Positions 22,326 to 32,849 of a stretch of DNA of 64,000 nt are shown here, piece after piece; position 1 is the first letter of the stretch, and each line of letters opens with the position of its first letter. Under the pieces are notes generated by a model, which worked only from the letters and a program-made list of their open reading frames with translations, was not told where the DNA came from and did no database searches. The position numbers and the translations under genes are program-made. Source of the stretch: Prochilodus magdalenae (taxonomy: Eukaryota > Chordata > Actinopteri > Characiformes > Prochilodontidae); assembly GCA_024036415.1 (NCBI GenBank), contig JAMWET010000176.1, forward strand, positions 607,501 to 671,500. The letters run 5' to 3'.

Positions 22326-24089
22326 TTGATGTAACACATGCTGCGTATTGTACTGAGGACCCTGACGGAAAATGATAAAATCTGTTTTGATGCTCTCAAC
22401 AACCCTAGACCAAGCCCAAAACTCTCCCCACAGTTCATATCAGATCTGGGTGACACATCCATCCACATACCAGGAGCCAAAGTACAACTTACTGCCGTAA
22501 CCTCTTTTTCACCCCTTCTACAGGAGTTTCATAAACTCCACCATCCATTAAAATCTTCACAGTCAGCCTATTCATCATAGACATTTCTGTTCTCGCCACA
22601 CGGGTAAACGACAGCACACGCCAACTGAGTTAATGCCTTAATACAGCAGGAACGATGTTGGAAATGAACAGAGCTGACAAGCCTAATGGGATAAAGAAAT
22701 GTTTACATTTGAACAACTATTACAACTATAAATAGGCTCTTAGATTTGGACCACCAGACTCACGGAATGGAGGGACTGTGCAGGCCTGTGTGAAAAGATG
22801 ACTTATTTTCTTTTTCCTTGGGCGGAATTTCGAACTTTTGAGTGGTCAGAGCACTGAAAAGACCTCAACAGCGCACGCACTGTATTATGAAAGTGGTGGT
22901 TTGGGTGAGTTTGCCAAAGACATCAACGTAGGTAGGGTAACCAAGCACTGAACAAATACCACATAATTAACATGGAGCACCAAAAAATTGTAAATTGAAA
23001 TGACTCTTAATGATCACGGATGAGGAAAATGGTTACTTCTGTTGAGGTTTCCCCTACTGAATATTTTTGAGCCCAGGCTTAGGTGATATTAAACTGGATG
23101 CCAGGCTAATATCGCTGGTTCTATTGTAAACAGAGCTGAAAGACCAACTACAGGACCAATAAAGTGGCCAATTGGATTCCCAATCACGTTATCCTGGATG
23201 AAACCAAAGTAGCATGAACATGCTGGAGGTTTTATGTTCGTCCATTGGCTGTGGATCTCTCTGATGGTGTTTTGATGTCGTGCAAGAGGGGGAGCTTTTA
23301 TTTTTCATTGTGGTCATAGGTTGGCATGAAATGGCCATTTACTGTACATCTGTTTACTTTCATGCTATTTCCGTTGCGCATTCCAACAGCGTAGCAGACT
23401 TCAAAGTTCTGTGTTGATTGGAACATTTTTTTTTGCCCCTTTCCCGGCCACTCACCAAAGAGGAGTGGTGTGCAGTGTTTGCGCTTACAGCCACAGCCAT
23501 GTCCAGAACAGAGGGATGATTGAAGAAGGGATCACGTTTTATAGATACAGTCTTTATATGCATGTTTATAGGAAATTAATTCAATCCTTTCTACATAAGT
23601 CAAATGCTGAGGTGTAAACAAGGCTATCCATAGTGGTTTGATGCCAAATGCTGGTGGAAGCCATCCTTATTTCGTCTTCAGCTTATTTTTACAGATTGTG
23701 TGAAGTCTATTGAGTCTATTCTTTCCTCTACCACTAAAATAGCCCCTGTGCCACCAACTGCAAAAAACTGGGCAGTTCAAAGACCTGGATGTTCCTTCTA
23801 AGGCTGAATTTTATGGTGAGGATGCATGAAAGGTTTGCTTCTGATGACTCTTCCATGAAGGTCATATTTGGGCTTGCATTGCTGTACTGTAGAGCAGTGT
23901 ACCACTATTCCAGAATCTGCTAGCTCTACCTGAAAGCATTTTCCAATCGACAGTAGGGCTCAATTTGACCTTCTACCAATTTTAGGAGCTTATGAAACAG
24001 ATTTCCAGAAAGCGTTTGGCTATCTTCTTGTAGCTTCTCCTGCTTTTAAGCATCAATTATTTTATAATCAATGCTTTTTCATCATGCAA
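22326..24089. other. unassigned, mostly single-copy DNA
   Basis: No gene or recognised repeat is seen over about 1.7 kb. Short exons of a vertebrate gene cannot be excluded by eye. Confidence 0.35.
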
Positions 24090-24695
24090 AGTTTCACGCT
24101 TGGCCACTCATGTAATTTAAGCAAGGATGGGCCTTATCGCTGTACCTGACTGACCCAACAGCCACGATTGCAGACATTCAGAAGACCATTACGACGACTG
24201 TTCTGAACACCATGTCAGTGTCAACAAAGACTGCAATGGTGTCGTACCCGACTGTAATGAAGTTGCTTAGAACGGCAGCGGGTCATCTTCAGTGATGAGT
24301 CCCGCTTTTTTTTTTTGGTGGAGACGACCAACAAATCTGTGTGTGGGGGATTCAATGTGGTCAGCTCCAAGATGTTGATGTTTGTTGTCAAGCGCCACAC
24401 GTCCAGAAGGCCTGGTGTCACCCCACCTCCACCCTCTGCAGGAACTGTGTGAGATTGTTCAAGCTGCATGGGATGGATTATCACAGGACACCATTAGGAA
24501 CCTGTACAACTCCATACTGAGACGCCTGGGATGTTGGGTTCGTAAACATGGCAGCCCAATGCCAAACTGAGAGACACTACTTCTGTATGTGTAGCTCAAT
24601 AAATATTAAATTGGTAACCTTTATCCTCCTTTCAAGTGGCATTACAAACCCACACTTCGTTCTGGGTACATCTCTTCTTTTAGATGGCTATTTGT
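24090..24695 (+). mobile_element. Tc1-like deletion derivative, family A
   Basis: It contains 'ccttatcgctgtacctgact', the 'RQRR' region in decayed form, 'tggagacgaccaac', and the C-terminal block near 24440-24560 with 'tgtatgtgtagctcaataaa'. The diverged right end is 'ctgggtacatctcttctttt'. The 5' inverted end is not seen. A poly-T run at 24308 interrupts the first-Asp block. Confidence 0.8.
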
Positions 24696-24760
24696 TGATA
24701 AAAGCTATTCATAGTGGTTTGTTGCCAACCACTGTATAAAGACTTTGCCAGTCGGATATA

Positions 24761-25282
24761 CAGGGGTTGGACAATGAAACTGAAACACCTGTCATTTCAG
24801 TGTGGGAGGTCTCATGGCTAAATTGGACCAGCCTGGTGGCCAATCTTCATTAATTGCACATTGCACCAGTATGAGCAGAGTGTGAAGGTTCAGTTAGCAG
24901 GTAAGAGCACAGTTCTGCTCAAAATACTGCAATGCACACAACATTATGGGTGACATACCAGAGTTCAAAAGAGGACAAACTGTTGGGGCACGTCTTGCTG
25001 GCGCATCTGTGACCAAGACAGCAAGTCTTTGTGATGTATCAAGAGCCACGGTATCCAGGGTAATGTCAGCATACCACCAAGAAGGACGAACCTCCACCAG
25101 CATCACGTAGTGACCTGGCCACTATCCTGCAAGAAGAATCCCTCTGACCACTGTGCAGGACTTGTATATGTCATTCCCAAGATGAACTGACGCTGTATTG
25201 GCCGCAAAAGGAGGCCCTACACCATACTAATAAATGATTGTGGTCTAAAACCAGGTGTTTCAGTTTCATTGTCCAACCCCCA
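24761..25282 (+). mobile_element. family B Tc1 deletion derivative, copy 2
   Basis: It starts directly after TA with 'caggggttggacaatgaaac' and ends in 'tcattgtccaacccc', after which the normal 'tgta' is changed. It carries the same Tc1 HTH segment and the same fusion to the C-terminus as copy 1, with a further 12-bp loss ('ggcttaaaatcc' region). Confidence 0.9.
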
Positions 25283-25539
25283 AATACAGTTCAGGGATAT
25301 ATGATATTATTGGAGTCAGTATTGGTTTTCCTATCAGTAGAAAAGAAGAACTCTAGATGAGTCTGATTGATATTTCAATCCTTCTGCCATTAAATGCTCT
25401 GCTGCTCTTTGATGCCACTCCAGGTAAGTTTCTAATGCATGAAATATGTGTGATGCTGCATGGATATTACTGGGATTATGAGAAATTTTAAATCCATTCT
25501 TTCCAGTAGACCCTGGTATGGCTTTTCAGAGAAATTTAC

Positions 25540-25612
25540 AAATAGATTTTTCACACTAAAAGTTTTAAAGTCTTAAAATTTCCTTAACGGAACATGGCAT
25601 TCTTGGAATTTC
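25540..25612 (+). repeat. 72-bp direct repeat, left copy
   Basis: From 'aaatagatttttcacac' to 'cattcttggaatttc'. It recurs at 26924-26995 with one indel and two substitutions. It brackets a LINE 3' end and a family C fragment. Confidence 0.9.
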
Positions 25613-25830
25613 AGGACCCCCACATGTTAGTGTGTACATGTGGATGTGTTGTTGTGTACATGTGGATGAGACAAAACAATGCTCCCGGAGTTTCTAAACA
25701 CTGTGTCCACTCACTGTCCACTCTATTGGACAGTACCTTGCTGGTCCACCTTGTAGGTGTACAGTCAGAGACAGTAGTTCATCTGGTGCTGCACAGTGCA
25801 GTGTTGGTCATCCTCTATGGAGGGTACCAG
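25613..25830 (-). mobile_element. family C fragment
   Basis: It shares 'tttctaaacactgtgtccac', 'actgtccactctattgg' and 'ccttgctggtccacc' with 27905-28165 and, in inverse orientation, with the fuller element at 35653-36200. Confidence 0.7.
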
Positions 25831-25933
25831 GTTAGAATAAGGCTAGTCTTATAAAGATGGTTTAGAATGAGTTTATTATTGACGGTCAGGTCATGAACAC
25901 CTTTCAAAACATTCAATTTATTTACATTCACAT

Positions 25934-26065
25934 TTATAACACATTAGTAACACATTAGTAACACATTAGTAAGCACTGAACACATTAATAGGCACTTATA
26001 ACACATTAGTAACACATTAGTAACACATTAGTAAGCACTGAACACATTAATAGGCACTTATAACA
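25934..26065 (+). repeat. 62-bp duplication built of 'acacattagta' units
   Basis: Two copies of a 62-bp unit start at 25934 and 25996. Each contains three tandem 11-bp 'acacattagta' motifs followed by 'agcactgaacacattaatag'. Confidence 0.9.
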
Positions 26066-26139
26066 GGTTCATTGTTAAAAGACTAACAACAGCTCACCGT
26101 TGCCTTTCTTATGTAGGCGTTGTAACCACTTAAGTAATA

Positions 26140-26923
26140 ACTGTTGATCAAGTGTTTACAAGTCCGCTGCCACAGACCCTGATGATCCAGTTCTACACAG
26201 CGATCATCGAGTCCATTCTCACAGCCTCCATAACCATCTGGTTTGGTTCCTCCACCTCACAAGAAAGAACCAAACTCCAGCGCATCATCAGGACAGCAGA
26301 GAGGATCATTGGATGTAACCTGCCATCACTTCAGCAGATCTACACCAGCAGGGTGAGGAAGCGTGCTGGCAAAATAACATCTGACCCCTCACATCCTGGA
26401 CACCTCCTCTTCCAGACACTCCCCTCTGGTAGAAGACTGCGGTCCATCAAAACCAGCACAACACGTCATGCTAACAGCTTTTTCCCCAGAGCTGTAGCGC
26501 TCCTCAACCACAGTGGACACCTCCCACTGTAAACCTCAAAACATACAACTGAACTGTAGCAAACCGGACTGAACAGCTACTTGCACTCTGCCTATTTGCA
26601 CACCTGTACAGATGTTCTCATTCTGTAAATATTCAGGTCATCTGTAACTTTCTATATATAATATTTTTCAACTAAATCTGTTTCACATCTCTCAGCTTCT
26701 TCAGCTTTTTATTACCTTTAGTACTTTTTACTTTTTTAATTTATCCCCTACCCTATTTATTGTTTAGTGTCATTTACTTTAGTTTAATACTGTAAATAAT
26801 CTGTGTTCTGTGTTTTTGTTACTTGTTTTTTTGTTACTTGTCATACGTGTTGCTCTTACCAAGACAAATTCCTTGTATGTGTAACATACCTGGTGAAATA
26901 AAAAGATTCTGATTCTGATTCTG
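26140..26923 (+). pseudogene. LINE ORF2 C-terminus and 3' UTR (L2/CR1-like), 5'-truncated
   Basis: The open frame 26152-26532 gives 'LMIQFYTAIIESILTASITI', 'LQRIIRTAERIIGCNLPSL', 'KITSDPSHPGHLLFQTLPSG' and a terminal '...SFFPRAVALLNHSG'. This is the region after the reverse transcriptase core in fish L2/CR1-type LINEs. It stays open to a natural stop, so this copy is fairly young. A 3' UTR and 'aataaa' follow, with a (gattct)n tail at 26905-26923. The catalytic part is missing by 5' truncation. Confidence 0.88.
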
Positions 26924-26995
26924 AAATAGATTTTTCACACTAAAAGTTTAAAGTCTTAAAATTTCCTTAACGGAACGAGGCATTCTTGGAATTTC
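26924..26995 (+). repeat. 72-bp direct repeat, right copy
   Basis: It begins immediately after the LINE tail, as a target-site duplication would, and matches 25540-25612. Confidence 0.9.
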
Positions 26996-26999
26996 CTCC

Positions 27000-27904
27000 T
27001 CGGAAACTAGAAGCTATGTGAGGCATAAACCTGTATTTCAGAGCGCCTCAGTCATACGCACACAAGGCCTGCTCAATAATTACTAATCTGTGATAGATGC
27101 ATGATGCGCAGTACAATAACTAGCAGAGAATGCAAATTTTCTGGAAGACAAATCAAACAGAAACGCTGTTTTTTCCTTTCATGCAGGCTGTGATTAGTCA
27201 TTGACTGAATTTGGAATTACATTGTTCTTGTTACTCAACTTAATTAAGTCATTAAAATATCATTTACCTTTAAAATTGCAAAGCAAATGAGGCCTGCGGT
27301 GCTTTCTGTCTGGCTTTGAATTAGAGCAGGAACGGAGCTGATGACTACTTACATAATCAAAAGAACAATACGGGGACACACGGAGCACCATGGGAAATTC
27401 TTCACAGAACTTCTTCGGAGAAGACGAACATGTTTTCCTGGTTATATTTATCCTCTATTACCTTTATCACGTTCTCCTGAACCCTCAGCCCGATCTACGT
27501 GATCAAATGATGTGCTGGCACGCTCAGGATCTTTCATTATCAAGGCCTTTGCTCGTTTCCTCACTTAGCACCGCTTTAGATCCTTTAATAGTAGCCCAGT
27601 TACAAGTGTGCCAGAACTGGAGCATCCTTCACTTCGTCTTATAAAGAGACTGATTATTGTACTCCGCTTGTCTGTGTTGCTGGTGGGTGGTCCCTGGGGA
27701 CATGTGGAAATGGACATGCTCCCATGGGGGGGGTGTGTGGAGGAGGGAATGAACAGGTAGCAAACACTTGCTCTCCGTCATGCAGGGATAACTGATGTAC
27801 CCGTAGAGTGAAGTGGAGGGAGGCACAAAGCAGCTATATATAGGTGCACTTTGTTGTGGGAAAATTACAGACTGTAGTCCATCTGTGTCTCTGAACACTT
27901 TGTT
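27000..27904. other. single-copy DNA, candidate conserved non-coding element
   Basis: 27040-27400 contains AT-rich homeobox-like motifs ('caacttaattaagtcattaa') beside GC-balanced DNA ('gaggcctgcggtgctttctg') and no repeats. An 84-residue frame at 27390-27644 shows no domain. Confidence 0.35.
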
Positions 27905-28165
27905 ACCCTCTTCTTCAATGGTCAGGACCCCCACAGGACCACCCCAGCACTGCTGCAGTGACACAGATGTGGTGGTGGTGGTCTGTTAGTGTGTGTTGGC
28001 CTGGTACATGTGGATGAGACACAACAGTGCTCCCGGAGTTTCTAAACACTGTGTCCACTCACTGTCCACTCTATTGGACACTCTTACCTTGCTGGTCCAT
28101 CTTGTAGGTGTACAGTTAGAGACAGTAGTTCATCTGGTGCTGCACAGTGCAGTGTTCTAAACCAT
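27905..28165 (-). mobile_element. family C fragment with one terminal repeat
   Basis: It begins with the terminal 'cttcaatggtcaggaccccc' and 'acaggaccacc', then follows the element inward through 'tgtccactcactgtccac' to 'gtagttcatctggtgctg'. The other end is absent. Confidence 0.8.
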
Positions 28166-28214
28166 TCATAAATGGTTTACAGAGGTAGTCTAATTCTAAG
28201 GAGGTAACAAAAAA

Positions 28215-28644
28215 CAAATTAATGGACAAAAGTATGTGGACGCTCTTCTAATTATTGAGTGCAAGTGTTTCAGTTACACCCATTAGTGTATAGAATCAAG
28301 CACAAGTAATTTCCATAGGTATGCAGTGGTGGTAGAATGGCACTGTCATGGAATGGCACTTTCGAGGGCAACAACATCTCAACCACAAAATAGTACATCT
28401 TGCCCACTCACAGATTGGAGCCACAGAGTACTGTAGCATATAACACATAATAACCATCTACCCTTGGATACACTCCTCTCAAACTCCCTGTGGAAGCAAC
28501 AACTCTACCAGGAGCCTGAGTAAAAGAGTTTGCATGGTGGAGCAGCTGCACACAGCCTGAAGATCACTATGTGCAATGCCAAGCATCAGTTGGGGTGGTG
28601 TCAAGCATGCTGCCACTGGACTCTGAAGTAACGAACCCTTTCCA
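28215..28644 (+). pseudogene. Tc1-like element fragment (terminal repeat and N-terminal transposase)
   Basis: The order fits a known type of fish Tc1 element: terminal 'atggacaaaagtatgtgga', leader 'gtttcagttacacccatt', HTH remnants with 'aacatctcaaccacaaa', then the 'AEQLHTA' region ('ggtggagcagctgcacaca'). The end is 'gctgccactggactctgaag', corresponding to 'CCHWTLK', shortly before the first Asp. It stops abruptly at the adjoining family A copy. Confidence 0.8.
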
Positions 28645-29432
28645 TGACCTCAGCGTCTCTCAGTGTGGCATCAGGCCGCCATGTTTGCTAACACAACCTG
28701 CCAGACGTCTCGGCATGGAGATGTAGAGGCTCCTAATGGGGTCCTGCGATAATCCATCCCATGCAGTTGGAATATCGTCGTTGTCCAATGAAAAACATGT
28801 ATCTCCACTTTTGTCCATTTTTACTTTTATGCATCTTTTGAACACATCAGATGCTGTTTATACTGAGCGAGAATCTCATGATGAACGGACCAACAGAAAT
28901 GGCCAAAAACTGTTTGGAAAGACGTCTGGTTCCATTGACTTACATTACAGCTAAATGAGGTTTTTGGCCTCTCCTGTGAAGGTGCAATTTTGGAGATACT
29001 TGTTTTTCTTTGGACAGCGACGATATTCTCATGCAGTTTCTGCAGATTGTGTGGTATGGGTGGAGGTGGAGTGACACCAGGTCTTCTGGACCTGAGACAC
29101 ATGACAACAAACTGTTCATCTTGGGGCTGAGAATGGTGCCTTCACATACATGTTCGTTTGTTTGTGTCCTCAAAGACAAAACTGGTATTCATCACTGAGG
29201 CTACCTTACTGAGTCACTTCACGGCACTCACCATTGCAGTCTTTGGCAACATTGATGTGGTGTTAAGGGAAGACGTTGTAACGGTCTTGTGCAGCCGCCT
29301 GCCAATGGTGCTGGCACTAATAGGTCTATCCTTGCCTATGTCAAAACCTGAACCATTGCCATGTCTCACAATGTCAAACCTACATCGTGTTTCATTCATT
29401 CTGGGTGCAGCTGTTTGTCCATGATGAGTGTG
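28645..29432 (-). mobile_element. Tc1-like deletion derivative, family A, interrupted by a MITE
   Basis: Reverse-strand order runs from the left end ('ctgggtgcag' at 29401, 'atgatgagtgtg' at 29421) through the leader, 'gtctttggcaacattgatg', and the C-terminal block at 28650-28772 ('ccgccatgtttgctaac', 'gtcctgcgataatcc'). A 249-bp MITE splits it. Removing the MITE and one TA restores the order seen in other copies. Confidence 0.88.
28775..29023. mobile_element. 249-bp MITE, family M, copy 2 (nested)
   Basis: The ends 'tcgtcgttgtccaatg' and 'tttggacagcgacga' are inverted. Perfect TA duplications lie at 28773-28774 and 29024-29025. The host sequence without it ('ttgaatattctcac' in reverse) is seen in the other family A copies, so this is a readable insertion event. 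Confidence 0.95.
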
Positions 29433-29451
29433 CTTGGGAAAATGAAGAGGC

Positions 29452-29717
29452 AGACTATATGTGCAAAGAGATTATGCTGGGTTATGCTGGGTTGTGTTGG
29501 GTTATGCTGGGTTGTGTTGGGTTATGCTGGGTTATGTTGGGTTATGCTGGGCTATGTTGGGTTGTGTTGGGTTATGTTGGGTTATGCTGGGTTATGCTGG
29601 GTTGTGTTGGGTTATGTTGGGTTATGCTGGGCTATGTTGGGTTGTGTTGGGTTATGTTGGGTTATGCTGGGCTATGTTGGGTTGTGTTGGGTTATGTTGG
29701 GTTATGCTGGGTTATGA
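29452..29717 (+). repeat. decamer array 1 (GGGTTATGYT)
   Basis: About 25 tandem copies of a 10-bp unit, 'gggttatgct', with variants 'gttatgtt' and 'gttgtgtt'. The array follows 'gcagactatatgtgcaaag', which also precedes array 2. With a 10-bp period all three plus frames stay open and encode cysteine-rich repeats. This is not evidence of a gene. Confidence 0.97.
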
Positions 29718-30081
29718 TGCTGTTTACACTGATGCGAGAATCTCTAGTGGGTTGTTGGCGTTACATTGGGTTACTGGGCTATGGTGTTGTGTTGGGGAAG
29801 ACGTTATGTGGGTTACGCTGGGTTGTGTTGTTACAGCCGCCTGGGCCAATGTTGGGCTTGCACTAATAGGTTGGGTCCTTGCCTATGTCAAAAACCTGGG
29901 TTATGTTTGCCATGTGCATCAATGTCCACCTACAATCGTGTTTTCTAATCAGGTTCTGGGTGCCTAGTCTGTTTGAACCCATGATGAGTGTCAAACCTAC
30001 ATCGTGTTTCATTCCTGTCGGTTGATTGATTCTGGGTGCAGCTGTTTGTCCATGATGAGTGTGCTTGGGAAAATGAAGAGA
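29718..30081 (-). other. rearranged duplicate of the family A end, studded with GGGTT
   Basis: Matching pieces of 29215-29450 reappear here in order: 'gaagacgtt', 'acagccgcctg', 'gcactaatagg', 'ccttgcctatgtcaaaa', 'tgtcaaacctacatcgtg', 'ctgggtgcagctgtttgtcc'. Between and within them are extra 'gggtt' or 'tggg' bits like the flanking decamer. A piece resembling the MITE interior ('gatgctgtttacactgatg') stands at the start. Confidence 0.75.
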
Positions 30082-30530
30082 TTTTGATTGTGATATAGGT
30101 GTGATTGCAGGGCGTCTCTGAAGAGCCTCTGATTTTCCACCATGTGGTGTGTGTGCCGTCCCACCAAGGCAAGACCCATAATCTTTTTCTCCATAATCAC
30201 AGTTATATCTTGAACTGACACTGAAGACTGATGGGACAAGCAAACACTGGGTTGTTTACTGGTGCTACGCGGTGAATCAAGCCGACAGCCCAGATGTGCG
30301 GAGCCTAAATTAAAAGGCGAAGAGGACTTAATACACCACTTACCATGAATGACACCCTTAGGAGATATGTGCGGTGTGCCACATATTTACATTGGCTGAT
30401 GAAAAACGAGGAATGTAGCAATAAATAATAGAGCATGCCGACAACAGATGGCCTGTGTTGAGACTGCTGCACACTATCAGCTCCCATCAGGCCCTGCAGA
30501 GAGAGAAGCTTCAGCAGCACTTGTTGCAGG
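30082..30530. other. single-copy DNA between the arrays
   Basis: No gene or repeat is recognised. The balanced composition could be a conserved non-coding element. Confidence 0.35.
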
Positions 30531-31305
30531 CAGACTATATGTGCAAAGAGGTTATGCTGGGTTATGCTGGGTTATGTTGGGTTATGCTGGGGTATGTTGG
30601 GTTATGTTGGGTTATGCTGGGTTATGTTGGGTTATGATGGGTTATGCTGGGTTGTGTTGGGTTATGTTGGGTTATGTTGGGTTATGCTGGGTTGTGTTGG
30701 GTTATGTTGGGTTATGTTGGGTTATGCTGGGTTATGTTGGGTTATGCTGGGTTATGCTGGGTTATGTTGGGTTATGTTGGGTTATGTTGGGTTATGCTGG
30801 GTTATGTTGGGTTATGATGGGTTATGCCGGGTTGTGTTGGGTTGTGTTGGGTTATGCTGGGTTATGTTGGGTTATGCTGGGTTATGCCGGGTTGTGTTGA
30901 GTTATGTTGGGTTATACTGGGTTGTGTTGGGTTGTGTTGGGTTATGATGGGTTATGCTGGGTTATGTTGGGTTATGCTGGGTTATGCCGGGTTGTGTTGG
31001 GTTATGTTGGGTTATGTTGGGTTATGCTGGGTTATGTTGGGTTATGCTGGGTTATGTTGGGTTATGCTGGGTTATGCCGGGTTATGCTGGGTTATGCCGG
31101 GTTGTGTTGGGTTGTGTTGGGTTATGTTGGGTTATGCTGGGTTATGTTGGGTTATGCTGGGTTATGCCGGGTTATGCTGGGTTATGTTGGGTTATGCTGG
31201 GTTATGCCGGGTTATGCTGGGTTGTGTTGGGTTATGTTGGGTTATGCCGGGTTATGCCGGGTTATGTTGGGTTATGCTGGGGTATGTTGGGTTATGTTGG
31301 GTTGC
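30531..31305 (+). repeat. decamer array 2 (GGGTTATGYT)
   Basis: About 75 copies of the same 10-bp unit as array 1, with subtypes 'gttatgccgg' and 'gttgtgttgg' arranged in higher-order runs. It is preceded by 'gcagactatatgtgcaaag' at 30531. The G-run on one strand every 10 bp ('tgggt') gives strong strand asymmetry. Confidence 0.97.
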
Positions 31306-31500
31306 CTGCTGTCCTTTCTATTTGTTATTATGTGTAATTGAATCGGTCGCTGCTCTTCTCTGCTTTCTATAGGATATAAAGGCATTGCTCCAGTCAGGCC
31401 TGCCACATGTTATTACTGCTGGTGTTTATGTATTTTAGTAAAGTGGTCATCAATTACAGGGTGATACGAAGCAGATAGAAAAAGAGAGAGGTTAATGAGA
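31306..31500. other. short single-copy spacer
   Basis: No feature is seen. Confidence 0.4.
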
Positions 31501-31502
31501 AT

Positions 31503-31589
<87 letters not shown>
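31501..31589 (+). repeat. (GATA)n microsatellite
   Basis: About 22 perfect tetranucleotide units. Confidence 0.98.
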
Positions 31590-31833
31590 GTAGGTAAAGA
31601 GTTAGAAAGAAGAGAGAGAAAGAGTTGGAAAGAGAGGTGAAGAGAGGGAGGAAAGGGTAGAGAGAGAAAGAGAGGGAGAGAGGTAAAGAGAGGGAGTGAG
31701 AGAGAGATAATGAGAGAGAGTGAGAGAAAGAGGGGTAAAGAGAGAGAGAGAGAGGTAGAGAGAGGGAGAGAGAGGTAGAGAAAGAGAGAGAGAGAGGTAG
31801 AGAGAGAGAGAGAGTGGTAGAGATAGAGAGAGG

Positions 31834-31875
<42 letters not shown>

Positions 31876-31890
31876 TAGAGATAGAGAGAG

Positions 31891-31957
<67 letters not shown>

Positions 31958-32370
31958 TAGGTAAAGAGAGAGAGGTAGAGAGAGGTAAAGAGAGAGAGAG
32001 AGGTAGAGAGAGAGAGCGAGAGAGAGAGAGAGAAAAAGAAAAAGAGAGAGATAGGTAAAGAGAGAGAGGTAGAGAGAGAGAGAGAGAATAAGAGGAAGAG
32101 AGAGAGGAAGAGAGAGAGAGAGAGGTAGAGAGAAAGAGAGGGAGAGAGAGAGAGGTAGAGAGAGAGAGGTAGAGAGAGAGAAAGAGAGAGAGGTAGAGAG
32201 AGAGAGAAAGAGAGGTAGAGAGAGAGAGAGAGAGGTAGAGAGAGAGAGAGAGGTAGAGAGAAAGAGAGGGAGAGAGAGAGAGGTAGAGAGAGAGCGAGAG
32301 AGAGAGGGAGGTAGAGACAGAGAGAGAGAGGTAGAGAGAGAGAGAGAGGGAGGTAGAGAGAGAGAGAGAG
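31590..32370 (+). repeat. purine-only GA-rich tract
   Basis: About 780 bp composed almost only of A and G, with scattered T and C in recurring 'agagaggtagagag' variants. It is a mixture of (GA)n and 'gaggta' minisatellite. The minus strand reads as a 300-residue Leu/Ser repeat, which is a by-product. Such tracts can form triplex DNA. Confidence 0.97.
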
Positions 32371-32849
32371 CTGATTTTCTCTGTGTGGGATCATTTTCAG
32401 TGTTGAATATGGAATAAAATCACAGGATGTTGATTGCTAAATGAGCATGGCTGGTCAAAAAGCCAGTCCTCATTTCCCGGGCTATTACATTATTAGGAAC
32501 ATTATTATGTAGATCACCAATTACTGTAACACTGTCCATCAAACAGCCGGAGCAGAGCCTCAGCTTCAGCGTTCACCCTAATGACCGTATCATCGATTAT
32601 AAAAGCTTGTCCCTAATGGCCGTATCATTAATCATAATAGGACAGATATTGATAAGAATTCTCCTGTATTTTTATGAGTGGATGTGTGTGAATGTGGACG
32701 CATGGCTTTTCAAAGCAGTCTGAACACGAACGATCACGCGTTCATCGTCAGTTCTCAATAACTCAACATGTTTAATATGAATAAAGTTTATTATAAGCAA
32801 AATAATTTAATGCACGTAAATATTATTGACCTAATTACACCACTAAATT
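32371..32849. other. single-copy DNA
   Basis: No gene or repeat is seen. Confidence 0.4.

Noticed and set aside
25934..26065. CRISPR-like array of short repeats
   Set aside because: Direct 11-bp words without unique spacers in a vertebrate sequence; a simple duplication.
29361..31372. Several overlapping 120-180-residue Cys/Gly/Leu repeat proteins on the plus strand
   Set aside because: A 10-bp repeat without stop codons is open in all frames; no sign of a real gene.
31492..32394. 300-residue Leu/Ser-rich open frame on the minus strand
   Set aside because: It is only the translation of the GA/CT tract; no start context, domain or complexity.
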